Below, in pieces: positions 25,235-33,778 of a DNA stretch of 64,000 nucleotides. The stretch is from the NCBI GenBank assembly GCA_963757065.1, contig CAVWQC010000003.1, positions 132,139 through 196,138 on the forward strand, read 5' to 3'. The stretch's first letter is position 1. Every line of letters starts with the position of its first letter. The stretch comes from PNON01 sp963757065 (lineage in GTDB: Bacteria; Chloroflexota; Anaerolineae; Anaerolineales; Anaerolineaceae). The translations under genes were made by a program, and so were the position numbers. The notes below the pieces were generated by a model. That model saw only the letters and a list, made by a program, of their open reading frames with translations. It had not been told where the DNA came from and ran no database searches.

Positions 25235-27922
25235 ATGAATATCATCCTCACGCACGAACAGGCTGATTTTGATGCGGTCGCAGCGCTCCTGGCAGCTTCG
25301 CTCATCCAGGGTTCGGATATTCCTGTTCTACCCAGGAAAATGAATCGCAATGTGCATTCGTTTTTAGCCCTTTATGCGGATGAACTTCCGTTCATTGATG
25401 TCCGTGATCTCCCCACGGAAGAAATTTCTCAAGTTACACTTGTCGATACACAGGCTTTGGTTACATTAAAAGGAACAACACGAAAGACACGCATTTCAGT
25501 GATCGACCACCATCGCCAAAAAGAGAATGTCGATCCATCCTGGTCAATGAAATTGGAACAGGTGGGAGCAATAACCACCGTCCTGACCGAGATCATCCAG
25601 GATCAGAACATACCATTAACCCCTACTCAGGCAAATTTGTTATTGCTTGGGATCTATGAAGATACTGGTTCATTAAGTTATATCTCCACCACAGCCAGGG
25701 ATATCAGAAGCGCGGCTTACCTCATGGAGCAGGGAGCCAGCCTAAAAATCGCTTCCAATTACTTGAATTCTCCTCTTTCCGATGAACAAAAAGCTGTTTA
25801 TGAACAGCTGCTTGCGAACGCTCAAACCGAGATCATTCATGGGCAGAGGATCATCATTTCAACTGCTGAAGCAACCAATCTGTTGGAAGAGATCTCAAGT
25901 ATCGCGCATAAAATGCGTGATCTATTGGACCCGGATGGGTTGGTTATTATCGTCTCAACTGAGGAAGGTTATCGCCTGGTTCTTCGTTCCACCACCGATA
26001 TGATCAACGTCGCCCCGATTGCAGCCCACTTTGGTGGCGGCGGCCACGAACGCGCCGCTGCTGCACTTGTGCGCCGGCCTTCAGGTTTTGGTTACACAAA
26101 AGACGTGGAAGAACTGCGCAGGATAAATGCGGAATTAAAGAATGTACTGGCAGCCAATATTCGCCCGCCATTAACAGTGAAACAGATCATGTCACGAAAA
26201 CCAAGGCTGATCCCTTCCACCATTCCTGCTGCGGAAGCATTGAAACTGATGCAAAAGTATGGATATGAAGGCTTTCCAGTGGTGGACAATAATAAAGTCG
26301 TCGGCCTGCTCACCCGCCGGTCAGTGGATCGGGCATTGGCGCATAAACTTAATCTCAATGCATCCAGCTTGATGGAAGCTGGAGATGTGACTGTAACTCC
26401 GACTGATTCGATCGATCACCTGCAGGCAGTTATGACAGAAAAAGGTTGGGGGCAGATACCTGTTCTTGACCCTGACAAAAACGAAATTGTGGGTATCGTC
26501 ACCCGTACCGACCTATTAAAAACCCTCTCACCTCAACAGCCCCGTCAACGATCGCACCACCTGGCAGCAAAATTGGAAGCTGCCCTGCCACGCGAGCGCC
26601 TTTTATTGTTGAAGGCAGTTGCTGAAGAAGCTTCGCTGCACCAGATGGCGATCTACATCGTGGGTGGTTTCGTCCGCGACCTGATCCTGGACCGCCCCGG
26701 ATTGGATTTTGATATGGTGGTTGAAGGTGATGCCATCAGTCTTGCCAAATCTCTGGTGGAAAAGTTAGGCGGCCGTCTGGTTTGTCACACCCGGTTTGGG
26801 ACTGCAAAATGGTATTTGGACCGTACTTCCACCAAACTGACAGGTTTGATCCCACCATCGAATGAAATTCCCCTCAACCAAGATAATTTTCCGGCAAGCC
26901 TGGATCTCATCACCGCGCGGACTGAATTCTACGATCATCCTACCGCATTACCCACTATAGAACGTTCAAGTATCAAGTTGGACCTGCACCGCCGTGATTT
27001 TACGATCAACACCATGGCAGTCCGCCTGGATGGTAAGCATTATGGTGAATTATTGGATCATTGGGGTGGTTACAATGACCTGAAAAAAGGTATCATCCGT
27101 GTCCTCCATTCCTTATCCTTCATCGATGATCCAACCCGGGTCATTAGGGCAGTCAGGTTTGAACAGCGCTTTCATTTCAAGATAGAAGAAAGAACACAGG
27201 AATTGATGCTGGAGGCTGCCAGCCAGCTCAGAACGATCACAGGCGAACGCATCCGCCACGAGCTTGACCTGGTTTTTTCAGAAGAAAAAGCCGGTCAGAT
27301 TCTGCAGCGGCTGGAAGCACTGGATCAACTATGCAGCATTCACCCGGTACTGCATTGGCGGAATGAAGATTCTGATCTCCTGGCAAAGGTGTTTACCGAT
27401 CCCATTCAGGTGAAATGGGAACTCTCAGAAAAGATGTGGGGGTATCCACTTCGCAGGGTTTTGGGTTACACATTCTGGTTGATGAATTTACCCGAGGCAG
27501 AAATCAGGTCAGCCACACATCGGCTGCGAATTCCTGGAAATATAGAAAAAGTGATCCTGCAGGCTCGCTGGCTGTCAGAGAAATTATATGAGCTTACCAA
27601 CCGACCTCCGTCTGAAATCACAGAATACATGAACGGAATAAATCCGGCGGCCATATTGTGTACTTATTCCAGATCTGTTGCAGAAGCTGAAAGAACGACC
27701 ATCGAAAGATATATGTCTGAATGGCGAAATATTCAACCCCGGATCGACGGTGAATATCTCGCTTCGATTGGTTTACCTCCAGGACCACTGTACAAAACCA
27801 TCCTGGAAAAGTTAAAGGCTGGCTGGTTGGATGGTAAAATTCACAATAGTGCTGAAGAATTGGAATACATTAACGAAATAATAAAAACCAAAAACGTTAT
27901 AGAAAATGGATCTACCAAATAA
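25235..27922 (+). CDS. DHH phosphoesterase - CBS pair - tRNA nucleotidyltransferase fusion
   Basis: An 895-aa fusion. Residues 1-160 form a DHH phosphoesterase domain, with HEQADFDAVAA in place of the first motif and VIDHHRQ (89-95) intact. A DHHA1 domain with FGGGGHERAAAA lies near 268-280. Two CBS domains (about 315-430) probably bind an adenine nucleotide. The nucleotidyltransferase head (about 460-600) has VGGFVRDLIL and LDFDMVVEGDA, followed by the RRDFTINTMAV block, then a helical RNA-binding tail. By family knowledge the last part is a CCA-adding or poly(A)-type enzyme. The phosphoesterase may trim RNA or cyclic dinucleotides; its role here is inference. It overlaps the next gene by 17 bases. 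Confidence 0.87.
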   Translation: MNIILTHEQADFDAVAALLAASLIQGSDIPVLPRKMNRNVHSFLALYADELPFIDVRDLPTEEISQVTLVDTQALVTLKGTTRKTRISVIDHHRQKENVDPSWSMKLEQVGAITTVLTEIIQDQNIPLTPTQANLLLLGIYEDTGSLSYISTTARDIRSAAYLMEQGASLKIASNYLNSPLSDEQKAVYEQLLANAQTEIIHGQRIIISTAEATNLLEEISSIAHKMRDLLDPDGLVIIVSTEEGYRLVLRSTTDMINVAPIAAHFGGGGHERAAAALVRRPSGFGYTKDVEELRRINAELKNVLAANIRPPLTVKQIMSRKPRLIPSTIPAAEALKLMQKYGYEGFPVVDNNKVVGLLTRRSVDRALAHKLNLNASSLMEAGDVTVTPTDSIDHLQAVMTEKGWGQIPVLDPDKNEIVGIVTRTDLLKTLSPQQPRQRSHHLAAKLEAALPRERLLLLKAVAEEASLHQMAIYIVGGFVRDLILDRPGLDFDMVVEGDAISLAKSLVEKLGGRLVCHTRFGTAKWYLDRTSTKLTGLIPPSNEIPLNQDNFPASLDLITARTEFYDHPTALPTIERSSIKLDLHRRDFTINTMAVRLDGKHYGELLDHWGGYNDLKKGIIRVLHSLSFIDDPTRVIRAVRFEQRFHFKIEERTQELMLEAASQLRTITGERIRHELDLVFSEEKAGQILQRLEALDQLCSIHPVLHWRNEDSDLLAKVFTDPIQVKWELSEKMWGYPLRRVLGYTFWLMNLPEAEIRSATHRLRIPGNIEKVILQARWLSEKLYELTNRPPSEITEYMNGINPAAILCTYSRSVAEAERTTIERYMSEWRNIQPRIDGEYLASIGLPPGPLYKTILEKLKAGWLDGKIHNSAEELEYINEIIKTKNVIENGSTK

Positions 27923-28469
27923 AACCAGGCCAAATCTTCTAATAGAAGAGATAATTATCCGGCAGCTTATTGAATCTGACCTGCCCCTGCTGGAATGGGA
28001 TGGAGAATACAGCCATTACCGCCGTTTATATCTGGATGCTTACAATCAAACCTTCGAAGATCGCGTCGTTATGTGGGTGGCAGTTTCAGCTGCAAATGAA
28101 ATGATCGGGCAATTATTTGTCCAACTTAATTCGATCCAGATCGATCTGGCGGATGGATATTACCGGGCATACATGCTTGGATTTCGTGTCAAACCGGAAT
28201 ATCGCAACAGGGGAATTGGTACACTCCTCTTGCTGCAGGCGGAAAATGACCTGCTTGCCAGAAAGTTTCAAAGGGTCTGTCTTAACGTCGTAAAAACCAA
28301 CTGGCGTGCCCGGAACTTATACGAAAGAAATGGTTATCATGTTCTTTTTGCGGATCCCGGGGAATGGTCCTACCAGGATAACCTGGGTGCATGGCATGAT
28401 GTAAAAGAAGCAGCCTGGCGGATGGAGAAATCCCTGGTGGATGTCCCTCCAACACAATCATCAAAATAA
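27906..28469 (+). CDS. GNAT family acetyltransferase
   Basis: A 187-aa single-domain acetyltransferase. The acetyl-CoA pyrophosphate loop is in VKPEYRNRGIGTLLLLQAE (about 97-115), followed by the CLNVVKTNWRARNLYERNGY motif. It resembles RimI-type enzymes but the substrate is unknown. It starts inside the end of the fusion gene and is coupled to it. A strong terminator follows. Confidence 0.85.
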   Translation: MDLPNKTRPNLLIEEIIIRQLIESDLPLLEWDGEYSHYRRLYLDAYNQTFEDRVVMWVAVSAANEMIGQLFVQLNSIQIDLADGYYRAYMLGFRVKPEYRNRGIGTLLLLQAENDLLARKFQRVCLNVVKTNWRARNLYERNGYHVLFADPGEWSYQDNLGAWHDVKEAAWRMEKSLVDVPPTQSSK

Positions 28470-28501
28470 AAAGAGGAAAGGCAAAAAAACCTTTCCTCTT
28501 T
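28470..28501. terminator. bidirectional rho-independent terminator
   Basis: AAAGAGGAAAGG (28470-28481) and CCTTTCCTCTTT (28490-28501) form a perfect 12-bp stem with an A-rich 8-base loop. It sits between the converging GNAT and EF-G-like genes. Confidence 0.88.
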
Positions 28502-28520
28502 ATCATTAACCTCTTGAAGA

Positions 28521-30593
28521 TTATTCTTCTTTTTTGGCTGCCAGATCTTTCTGGCGGGCAGCAACAATTTCTGATGTGATGTGAGCAGGAACGACCTCAT
28601 AATGGTCAAATTCCATCTCAAAAATTCCACGGCCGCCGGTCATCGAACGAAGCTGGGTGGTATAACGCAGCATTTCGACCAGGGGAACATGGGCGTTCAC
28701 AATCGAATGGCCTTTTTCGGTATTCATACCTTGAACCCGGGCACGGCGGGTGTTGAGATCACCGAGGATATCCCCCATGTTTTCTTCAGGGACAGTAATT
28801 TTCACCAGCATGATGGGTTCATTCAATACAGGACTGGCATCCTTGAATGCTAGTTTGAACGCTTCCCGTCCGGCAATTTCGAAGGCGATCGGTTTGGAAT
28901 CGACCGGATGCTCTTTGCCGTCAAAAACGGAGACTTTGACACGCTGCACCGGGTAACCGGCGATGACACCTTCTTTTAATACGGTCCGGATGCCTTTTTC
29001 AATAGCGGGCATATAGCTGGATGATACCGAACCGCCGAAAACATCATTCACAAATTCAAAATCTGTATCGGTAAGGGGTTCAATGCGTAGGTGAACTTCA
29101 CCAAACTGGCCAGATCCACCGGATTGTTTCTTATGGCGGTACATGGCCTGGGCTTTTTTATTGATGGTCTCTGTGTATGGAACTTTTGGCGCTTCTGTCA
29201 GGAAACCCACCTGGAATTTGGCATCTGCACGCCGGATGGCAACATCGATATGCTGATCACCCATTCCCTGCAAAATGGTCTGCGAGGTGGCATGTTCCTG
29301 GTGCCAGGAAAGAGTCAGGTCTTCTTCACACAGGCGGGTAAGGGTCGGGCTGATCTTGGTGGAATCGGCCATGGTCTTGGGCAGGATCGCCACCTGGTAG
29401 AGTGCTTTCGGATATTTCGGCATGTCCATGGTAATGGCATGCGCTTTATCGCATAACACATTACCGGTGGACGTCTCGCTCAGTTTTGCGACCAATCCAA
29501 TATCACCGCTGTGGATGACTTTTACATGGGTGCCTTCTTTACCGCGCATCAACTGGAGGGTGCCAATGCGTTCTTCCATATTTTTGGTACTGTTCCAGGC
29601 GCGGGAATCAGCAGACATAACACCGGAATAGACCCGGAAATAGGTCTGTTTGCCGACAAAAGGATCAGCGGTGGTCTTCCAGGCGTAAGCTGCCAGGGGT
29701 CCGGAATCAGAGGCTTTTAATTCAACATCAGCATCCTTGCTGCCAAGCGCCGGTTGGATAATTTCAGCAGGTGATGGCATTAATGTGATGATCGCATCCA
29801 GTAGTGGCTGCAATCCAATTTCATGGCCGCCGGCTGCGCAAAACACCGGAACAAAAGCTCCACTGCGAACAATGGCTTTCAAACCGGTGATCAGTTCCTT
29901 GTCGGATAATTCCCCGGATTCAAGATATTTCTCGAGCAGGGCGTCTTCACCTTCTGCTGCGGCTTCGGTCAGGTTTGTGCGGGCTTCTTTGGCAGCATCC
30001 ATATATTCTGCGGGGATATCAACTACCGTTTTTCCATCACCTTTATAGGCTTTCATCGTGATCAGATCGATCACACCTTGAAAGGCTAGTTTCTCTCCCC
30101 AGGGCAATTGAGCGGGGATCAGGCGTGACTCCACGTTCTTTTGAACGGAAGCCAGGGCGTCTTTGAAATTTGCGTTTTCCCGGTCAACTTTATTGATGAC
30201 AAGGAAACGGGGTAAGTTGAACTGGTCACAATATTTCCAGCCAACTTCGGTACCAACTTCATAACCTGATACTGAATCCACAAGGATAATAGCGCCATCC
30301 GCCACGCGTAGCGCCGAGATTACCTCACCAACAAAGTCGGTGTAACCGGGTGTATCGAGGAAATTGATCTTGTAATTGTTATATTCTACGGGGAGAACAG
30401 AAGTGGAAAGAGAGATCCTTCTGCGTTTTTCTTCATCTTCAAAATCTGAAGCTGTCGTGCCGTCTTCGATTTTTCCCAGACGGGTGGTTGCGCCAGTAAA
30501 ATGCAGGAATGCTTCTGCCAGCATTGTTTTTCCGGCACTGGAGTGTGAAACCAGGGCGATGTTTCTAATGAATTCAGTGGTGTATTCTTTCAT
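28521..30593 (-). CDS. elongation factor G-like translational GTPase (EF-G2 type)
   Basis: A 690-aa five-domain GTPase. The G1 loop is HSSAGKTML (residues 17-25), replacing the AHxDxGKTT of canonical EF-G; G3 is FLDTPGYTDF and G4 VINKVDREN. Domains II to V follow, with the domain IV part (YMPAIEKGIRTVLKEGVIAGYPV) clear. Changes in G1 and switch I mark the EF-G-like paralogues (FusA2 and similar), whose duty differs from housekeeping translocation. The canonical fusA should lie elsewhere. AGGAAGG lies before the ATG. It is divergent from a methyltransferase gene. Confidence 0.9.
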   Translation of the reverse strand: MKEYTTEFIRNIALVSHSSAGKTMLAEAFLHFTGATTRLGKIEDGTTASDFEDEEKRRRISLSTSVLPVEYNNYKINFLDTPGYTDFVGEVISALRVADGAIILVDSVSGYEVGTEVGWKYCDQFNLPRFLVINKVDRENANFKDALASVQKNVESRLIPAQLPWGEKLAFQGVIDLITMKAYKGDGKTVVDIPAEYMDAAKEARTNLTEAAAEGEDALLEKYLESGELSDKELITGLKAIVRSGAFVPVFCAAGGHEIGLQPLLDAIITLMPSPAEIIQPALGSKDADVELKASDSGPLAAYAWKTTADPFVGKQTYFRVYSGVMSADSRAWNSTKNMEERIGTLQLMRGKEGTHVKVIHSGDIGLVAKLSETSTGNVLCDKAHAITMDMPKYPKALYQVAILPKTMADSTKISPTLTRLCEEDLTLSWHQEHATSQTILQGMGDQHIDVAIRRADAKFQVGFLTEAPKVPYTETINKKAQAMYRHKKQSGGSGQFGEVHLRIEPLTDTDFEFVNDVFGGSVSSSYMPAIEKGIRTVLKEGVIAGYPVQRVKVSVFDGKEHPVDSKPIAFEIAGREAFKLAFKDASPVLNEPIMLVKITVPEENMGDILGDLNTRRARVQGMNTEKGHSIVNAHVPLVEMLRYTTQLRSMTGGRGIFEMEFDHYEVVPAHITSEIVAARQKDLAAKKEE

Positions 30594-30715
30594 TAATTGA
30601 ACCTTCCTAGCTTTCGGATATTGGGTGTTGGTCTATTTTAAGGTATGAACGCTCTTTTGTAAAGCACGGCAGCGTTCAGCCCTCTTCCGTGCTACTGTCG
30701 GGTGCCATTTAAATA

Positions 30716-30728
30716 TATAATGAACAAT
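30716..30728 (+). promoter_or_regulatory. leaderless-type promoter of the methyltransferase gene
   Basis: TATAAT at 30716-30721 lies 7 bases before the ATG at 30729. No Shine-Dalgarno is present and the -35 region is weak. Confidence 0.4.
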
Positions 30729-31298
30729 ATGGATCGGCTGCTCCGCTACCTATTCTTTTTCTTCTCATCCTTCGGTAAACCACGCTGGGACACAGGAATT
30801 TCCCCACCGGAATTGCTGGAATTCATTGCAGAGCATGAACCCGGGCGTGCCCTGGATCTGGGTTGCGGGACGGGTACAAATGCCATTACCCTGGCTCAAC
30901 ACGGCTGGCAGGTGACGGGTGTCGATTTTATTCCGCGCAGTATTCAACACGCCAGGAAAAAAGCGAGCAAAGCCGGAGTTAACGCTGAGTTCGTCGTTGA
31001 TTCGGTCACCAACTTGAAGGGAATCATCGGACCATTTCACCTGATCCTCGATATTGGCTGCTATCAGGGATTGCCCGCGGCAGATCGTGAACCATACCGG
31101 ATGAATATCAAACGGCTCCTCGCACCAGGCGGGTCGCTGCTCATGTACGGCTTTTACCACGATCCTGAACATGGTGTGGAATATGGCTTAAGCGAACAGG
31201 ATTTTGAAGCCTTCACGATTTTCCACAGGCTTACCGGCATGAAGGACAGCCCGGATAACCGCGGCCGCGCCTCCACCTGGCTGCATTACATGAGGTAA
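30729..31298 (+). CDS. class I SAM-dependent methyltransferase
   Basis: A 189-aa enzyme. The SAM-binding motif is ALDLGCGTGTNAITLAQ (about 43-59), followed by the acidic VTGVDFIP and the LILDIGCYQGL strand. It resembles small-molecule (thiopurine/tellurite-like) methyltransferases, but the substrate is unknown. The ATG at 30729 is chosen for its -10 box 7 bases upstream; an in-frame GTG at 30702 would start before that box. PPK2 follows after 50 bases. Confidence 0.84.
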   Translation: MDRLLRYLFFFFSSFGKPRWDTGISPPELLEFIAEHEPGRALDLGCGTGTNAITLAQHGWQVTGVDFIPRSIQHARKKASKAGVNAEFVVDSVTNLKGIIGPFHLILDIGCYQGLPAADREPYRMNIKRLLAPGGSLLMYGFYHDPEHGVEYGLSEQDFEAFTIFHRLTGMKDSPDNRGRASTWLHYMR

Positions 31299-31348
31299 TC
31301 GGGTATTATTGTAAAACAATGGTTGAAGTAATTCAGCGGAGGTTAGGT

Positions 31349-32179
31349 ATGGCAGAGAAAAAAACCAAAAAACAAAAACCAGAACCGGAACCACATCCCG
31401 GCAAAGAAATGTCCAGCAAGGAATATTACGCCGAACTGGAAAAGCTGGAGATCGAGCTGGTCAAGCTGCAGGAGTGGGTCAAGTTCAACGGGTTGAAGGT
31501 TGTGGTCCTGTTCGAAGGCCGGGATGCCGCCGGGAAGGGCGGCGCCATCAAGCGCATCACCGAAAGCCTGAACCCGCGCTTTGCCCGGGTCGTTGCCCTG
31601 GGTACACCCACCGAAAAAGAGAAGACCCAGTGGTATTTTCAACGCTACGTGCAGCACCTGCCGGCTGCCGGCGAGATGGTATTCTTCGACCGCAGCTGGT
31701 ACAACCGCGCCGGTGTGGAACGAGTGATGGGATTCTGCACCGACGAGGAATACCAGGAATTCCTGCGCGCCTGCCCGGAGTTCGAACGCATGCTCATCCG
31801 CTCAGGGATCATCCTGATCAAATACTGGTTCAGCGTCAGCAATGACGAACAGGAACGCCGCTTCCAGGACCGGATGAGCGATCCCACCAAACGCTGGAAG
31901 CTCAGCCCGATGGACCTGGAATCCCGCGCCCACTGGGTGGAATACTCCCGGGCCAAGGATGCCATGTTCTCATACACCGATACCAAGCAGAGCCCCTGGT
32001 ACGTGGTCAATGCGGATGATAAAAAACGCGCCCGCCTGAACGTCATTGCCCACCTGCTCAGCCTCATCCCCTACAAAGACCTCACCCCCGAACCGCTCAA
32101 ACTGCCGCCCCGGCAGTCGGATTCCGGCTACATCCGCCCGCCCCTCAGCGATCAAACCTTCGTCCCGGAAAAATACTAA
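31349..32179 (+). CDS. ppk2: polyphosphate kinase 2 family protein
   Basis: Transfers phosphate between polyphosphate and nucleoside phosphates. It has Walker A FEGRDAAGKGGAIKR, the lid stretch LGTPTEKEKTQWYFQRYVQHLP, and Walker B FFDRSWYNRAGVERVMGF, all intact. At 276 aa it is a one-domain PPK2. The ATG at 31349 has GGAGG 7 bases ahead, better than the in-frame ATG at 31319. Its G+C content and third-position bias are noticeably higher than in neighbouring genes, which may mean later arrival or strong expression. The N-terminus is a Lys/Pro/Glu-rich tail. Confidence 0.92.
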   Translation: MAEKKTKKQKPEPEPHPGKEMSSKEYYAELEKLEIELVKLQEWVKFNGLKVVVLFEGRDAAGKGGAIKRITESLNPRFARVVALGTPTEKEKTQWYFQRYVQHLPAAGEMVFFDRSWYNRAGVERVMGFCTDEEYQEFLRACPEFERMLIRSGIILIKYWFSVSNDEQERRFQDRMSDPTKRWKLSPMDLESRAHWVEYSRAKDAMFSYTDTKQSPWYVVNADDKKRARLNVIAHLLSLIPYKDLTPEPLKLPPRQSDSGYIRPPLSDQTFVPEKY

Positions 32180-32181
32180 CC

Positions 32182-32469
32182 GTGCCAGCATTCGACCACT
32201 TTGGTTTCATTGCACCCCATTACGACCGGATGGCAAAACCGCAACCGCCGCTGGACCTGCTGGAGCACCTGAATTTAAACAACAATTCGCATGTGCTGGA
32301 TGTCGGCGGCGGGACAGGGCGGGTCGCCCAGACCCTGCTCCCCTACGCTGCCAGTGTTACCGTCGTTGACCTGTCTTTCAAAATGCTGTCTGGAAGCCAG
32401 GCTAAAACCGGGATTGAAGTTTGCCATGGCTGGCAGCGAAGACCTGCCATACCCGGCAGAGTCCTTTGA
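32182..32469 (+). CDS. class I SAM methyltransferase, N-terminal piece (frameshifted)
   Basis: GTG start two bases after the PPK2 stop. FDHFGFIAPHYDRMA and VLDVGGGTGRVAQTLLPYA (SAM loop) mark a UbiE/Methyltransf_11-type enzyme. The last 20 or so residues are out of frame. One indel near 32405 moves the sequence into the frame of the next feature, giving a protein of about 187 aa. Confidence 0.8.
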   Translation: MPAFDHFGFIAPHYDRMAKPQPPLDLLEHLNLNNNSHVLDVGGGTGRVAQTLLPYAASVTVVDLSFKMLSGSQAKTGIEVCHGWQRRPAIPGRVL

Positions 32470-32746
32470 TGCAATTATTATGGTGGATGCATTTCACCAT
32501 GTCATCGACCAGCAGCAGACCCTGAAAGAACTCTTCCGGGTGCTAAAACCCGGCGGGACGATCGTGGTGAAGGAACCGGATATCAATACCTTTGCGGTCA
32601 AGCTGATCGCCATAGCTGAGAAACTGTTATTGATGCGAACCCACATCTTATCGGGTGAGCAGATCGCCGGGATGTTTGAAACCTGCTGTAAAGAATCGCA
32701 GGTGTACCGGAAAGAATATACCGTCTGGGTGGTGGTGAAGAAGTAA
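32291..32746 (+). CDS. class I SAM methyltransferase, C-terminal piece
   Basis: From about 32410 this frame gives AGSEDLPYPAESFDAIIMVDAFHH, the ELFRVLKPGGTIVVKEPD motif and the closing strands, the second half of the methyltransferase begun at 32182. The region before 32405 in this frame is not real coding. The substrate is unknown; the small size and PPG-type turn suggest a small molecule. Confidence 0.78.
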   Translation: MCWMSAAGQGGSPRPCSPTLPVLPSLTCLSKCCLEARLKPGLKFAMAGSEDLPYPAESFDAIIMVDAFHHVIDQQQTLKELFRVLKPGGTIVVKEPDINTFAVKLIAIAEKLLLMRTHILSGEQIAGMFETCCKESQVYRKEYTVWVVVKK

Positions 32747-32789
32747 TATATATAAATACTCATTTCTAAGAATATGGGGATAAAAAATT

Positions 32790-33422
32790 ATGACAATACC
32801 GGAATATCACAGGCGGCAATACCTACCATCCTTATCCACCGAGTGGTATTTGAACTTAATTGTTAGGATGCAAATCGATATGAATTACGAACCGGTTGTG
32901 AATCAATTCTTTGAAAAGCTAGGTTATAAAGTTGAAAAAATACCCGAAACGAATGACAAGACGCCTGATTTCAAGATAAGCGATGCTACTTATTCATATA
33001 TCTTGGAGCTCAAAACTAAATTTCCTTCAATAAAAGAGATTGAAAGAAGAAAAAGTGTGTTAGATTCCGGCAAAATACATACTGACCAGGAAATAATAAT
33101 CGGGAAAAACACCCTGTCTGGAATTATTAAAACAGCAAAGGATCAAATTAATAGTTTGCTGGAGGAAAATGCCTTTAAGATAGTTTGGTTGCTAACTACA
33201 GGCCATTTAGCAGAACCTCGATTACTCCAATATGAAGCAACCTTATATGGTATTACAACTGTTGTATCCAGTAAGCGTGCGTGTGATTGCTATTTCTTTT
33301 GCAATAGTGACTTCTATAGATTTCAGGAATTTTTGGACGGGGCAATCGTCTCAACCAAATCTAAAGCCAAATTTCTGTTAAATCCATTGTCACCCCGTTA
33401 CGAACAAATTAAGGGCAGTTAG
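32790..33422 (+). CDS. PD-(D/E)XK nuclease-like protein of unknown function
   Basis: A 210-aa protein with no confident family. The stretch TPDFKISDATYSYILELKTK (about 64-83) has the PD-x(n)-ExK spacing of restriction-endonuclease-like folds, flanked by a predicted helix before and an alpha/beta core after (IVWLLTTGHLAEPRLLQYEATLYGITTVV). Starts at 32868 or 32880 are possible; 32790 has GGGGA 9 bases before it. The A+T content is higher than in the preceding genes and it looks like an accessory insertion. A 64-codon frame follows after 24 bases. Nuclease activity is inference. Confidence 0.55.
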   Translation: MTIPEYHRRQYLPSLSTEWYLNLIVRMQIDMNYEPVVNQFFEKLGYKVEKIPETNDKTPDFKISDATYSYILELKTKFPSIKEIERRKSVLDSGKIHTDQEIIIGKNTLSGIIKTAKDQINSLLEENAFKIVWLLTTGHLAEPRLLQYEATLYGITTVVSSKRACDCYFFCNSDFYRFQEFLDGAIVSTKSKAKFLLNPLSPRYEQIKGS

Positions 33423-33446
33423 TTAACCAAACACCTGGGGGAAGCT

Positions 33447-33641
33447 GTGGTGGACCCAATCGAATTAGAACGACACGGAAAGGCTTTCATTGTAGATAGT
33501 CCGGTTGACCGTGGCGATAATGATGCAGTTCTTTGTTATCTACGACAAAAGTATGGATCAGAAGATTTGATTAATTTAACAATGGAATATTTATCTGGCA
33601 CATTGGTAATTTCTGATATCGACCAAGAGTATAAGACTTAA
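33447..33641 (+). CDS. small hypothetical protein after the nuclease-like gene
   Basis: A 64-aa frame with GTG start, preceded by GGGGGAAG at a good distance. It is acidic (VDRGDNDAVLCYLRQKYGSEDL) with a C-terminal strand. Position and size would suit a partner or inhibitor of the preceding protein, but nothing in the sequence proves it, and it could be a chance frame. Confidence 0.4.
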   Translation: MVDPIELERHGKAFIVDSPVDRGDNDAVLCYLRQKYGSEDLINLTMEYLSGTLVISDIDQEYKT

Positions 33642-33778
33642 ATTAGTATAAGATTGCCCGGTTTTCCTTGTCGTCGTAGAGTATATTGTATGCATCCAAC
33701 GCGTGTACCTTACCTCATATCTTAAGGTATTAAAATAACACAAATCATTAGGCACAACAGAAACAGGAAAGGACATCC

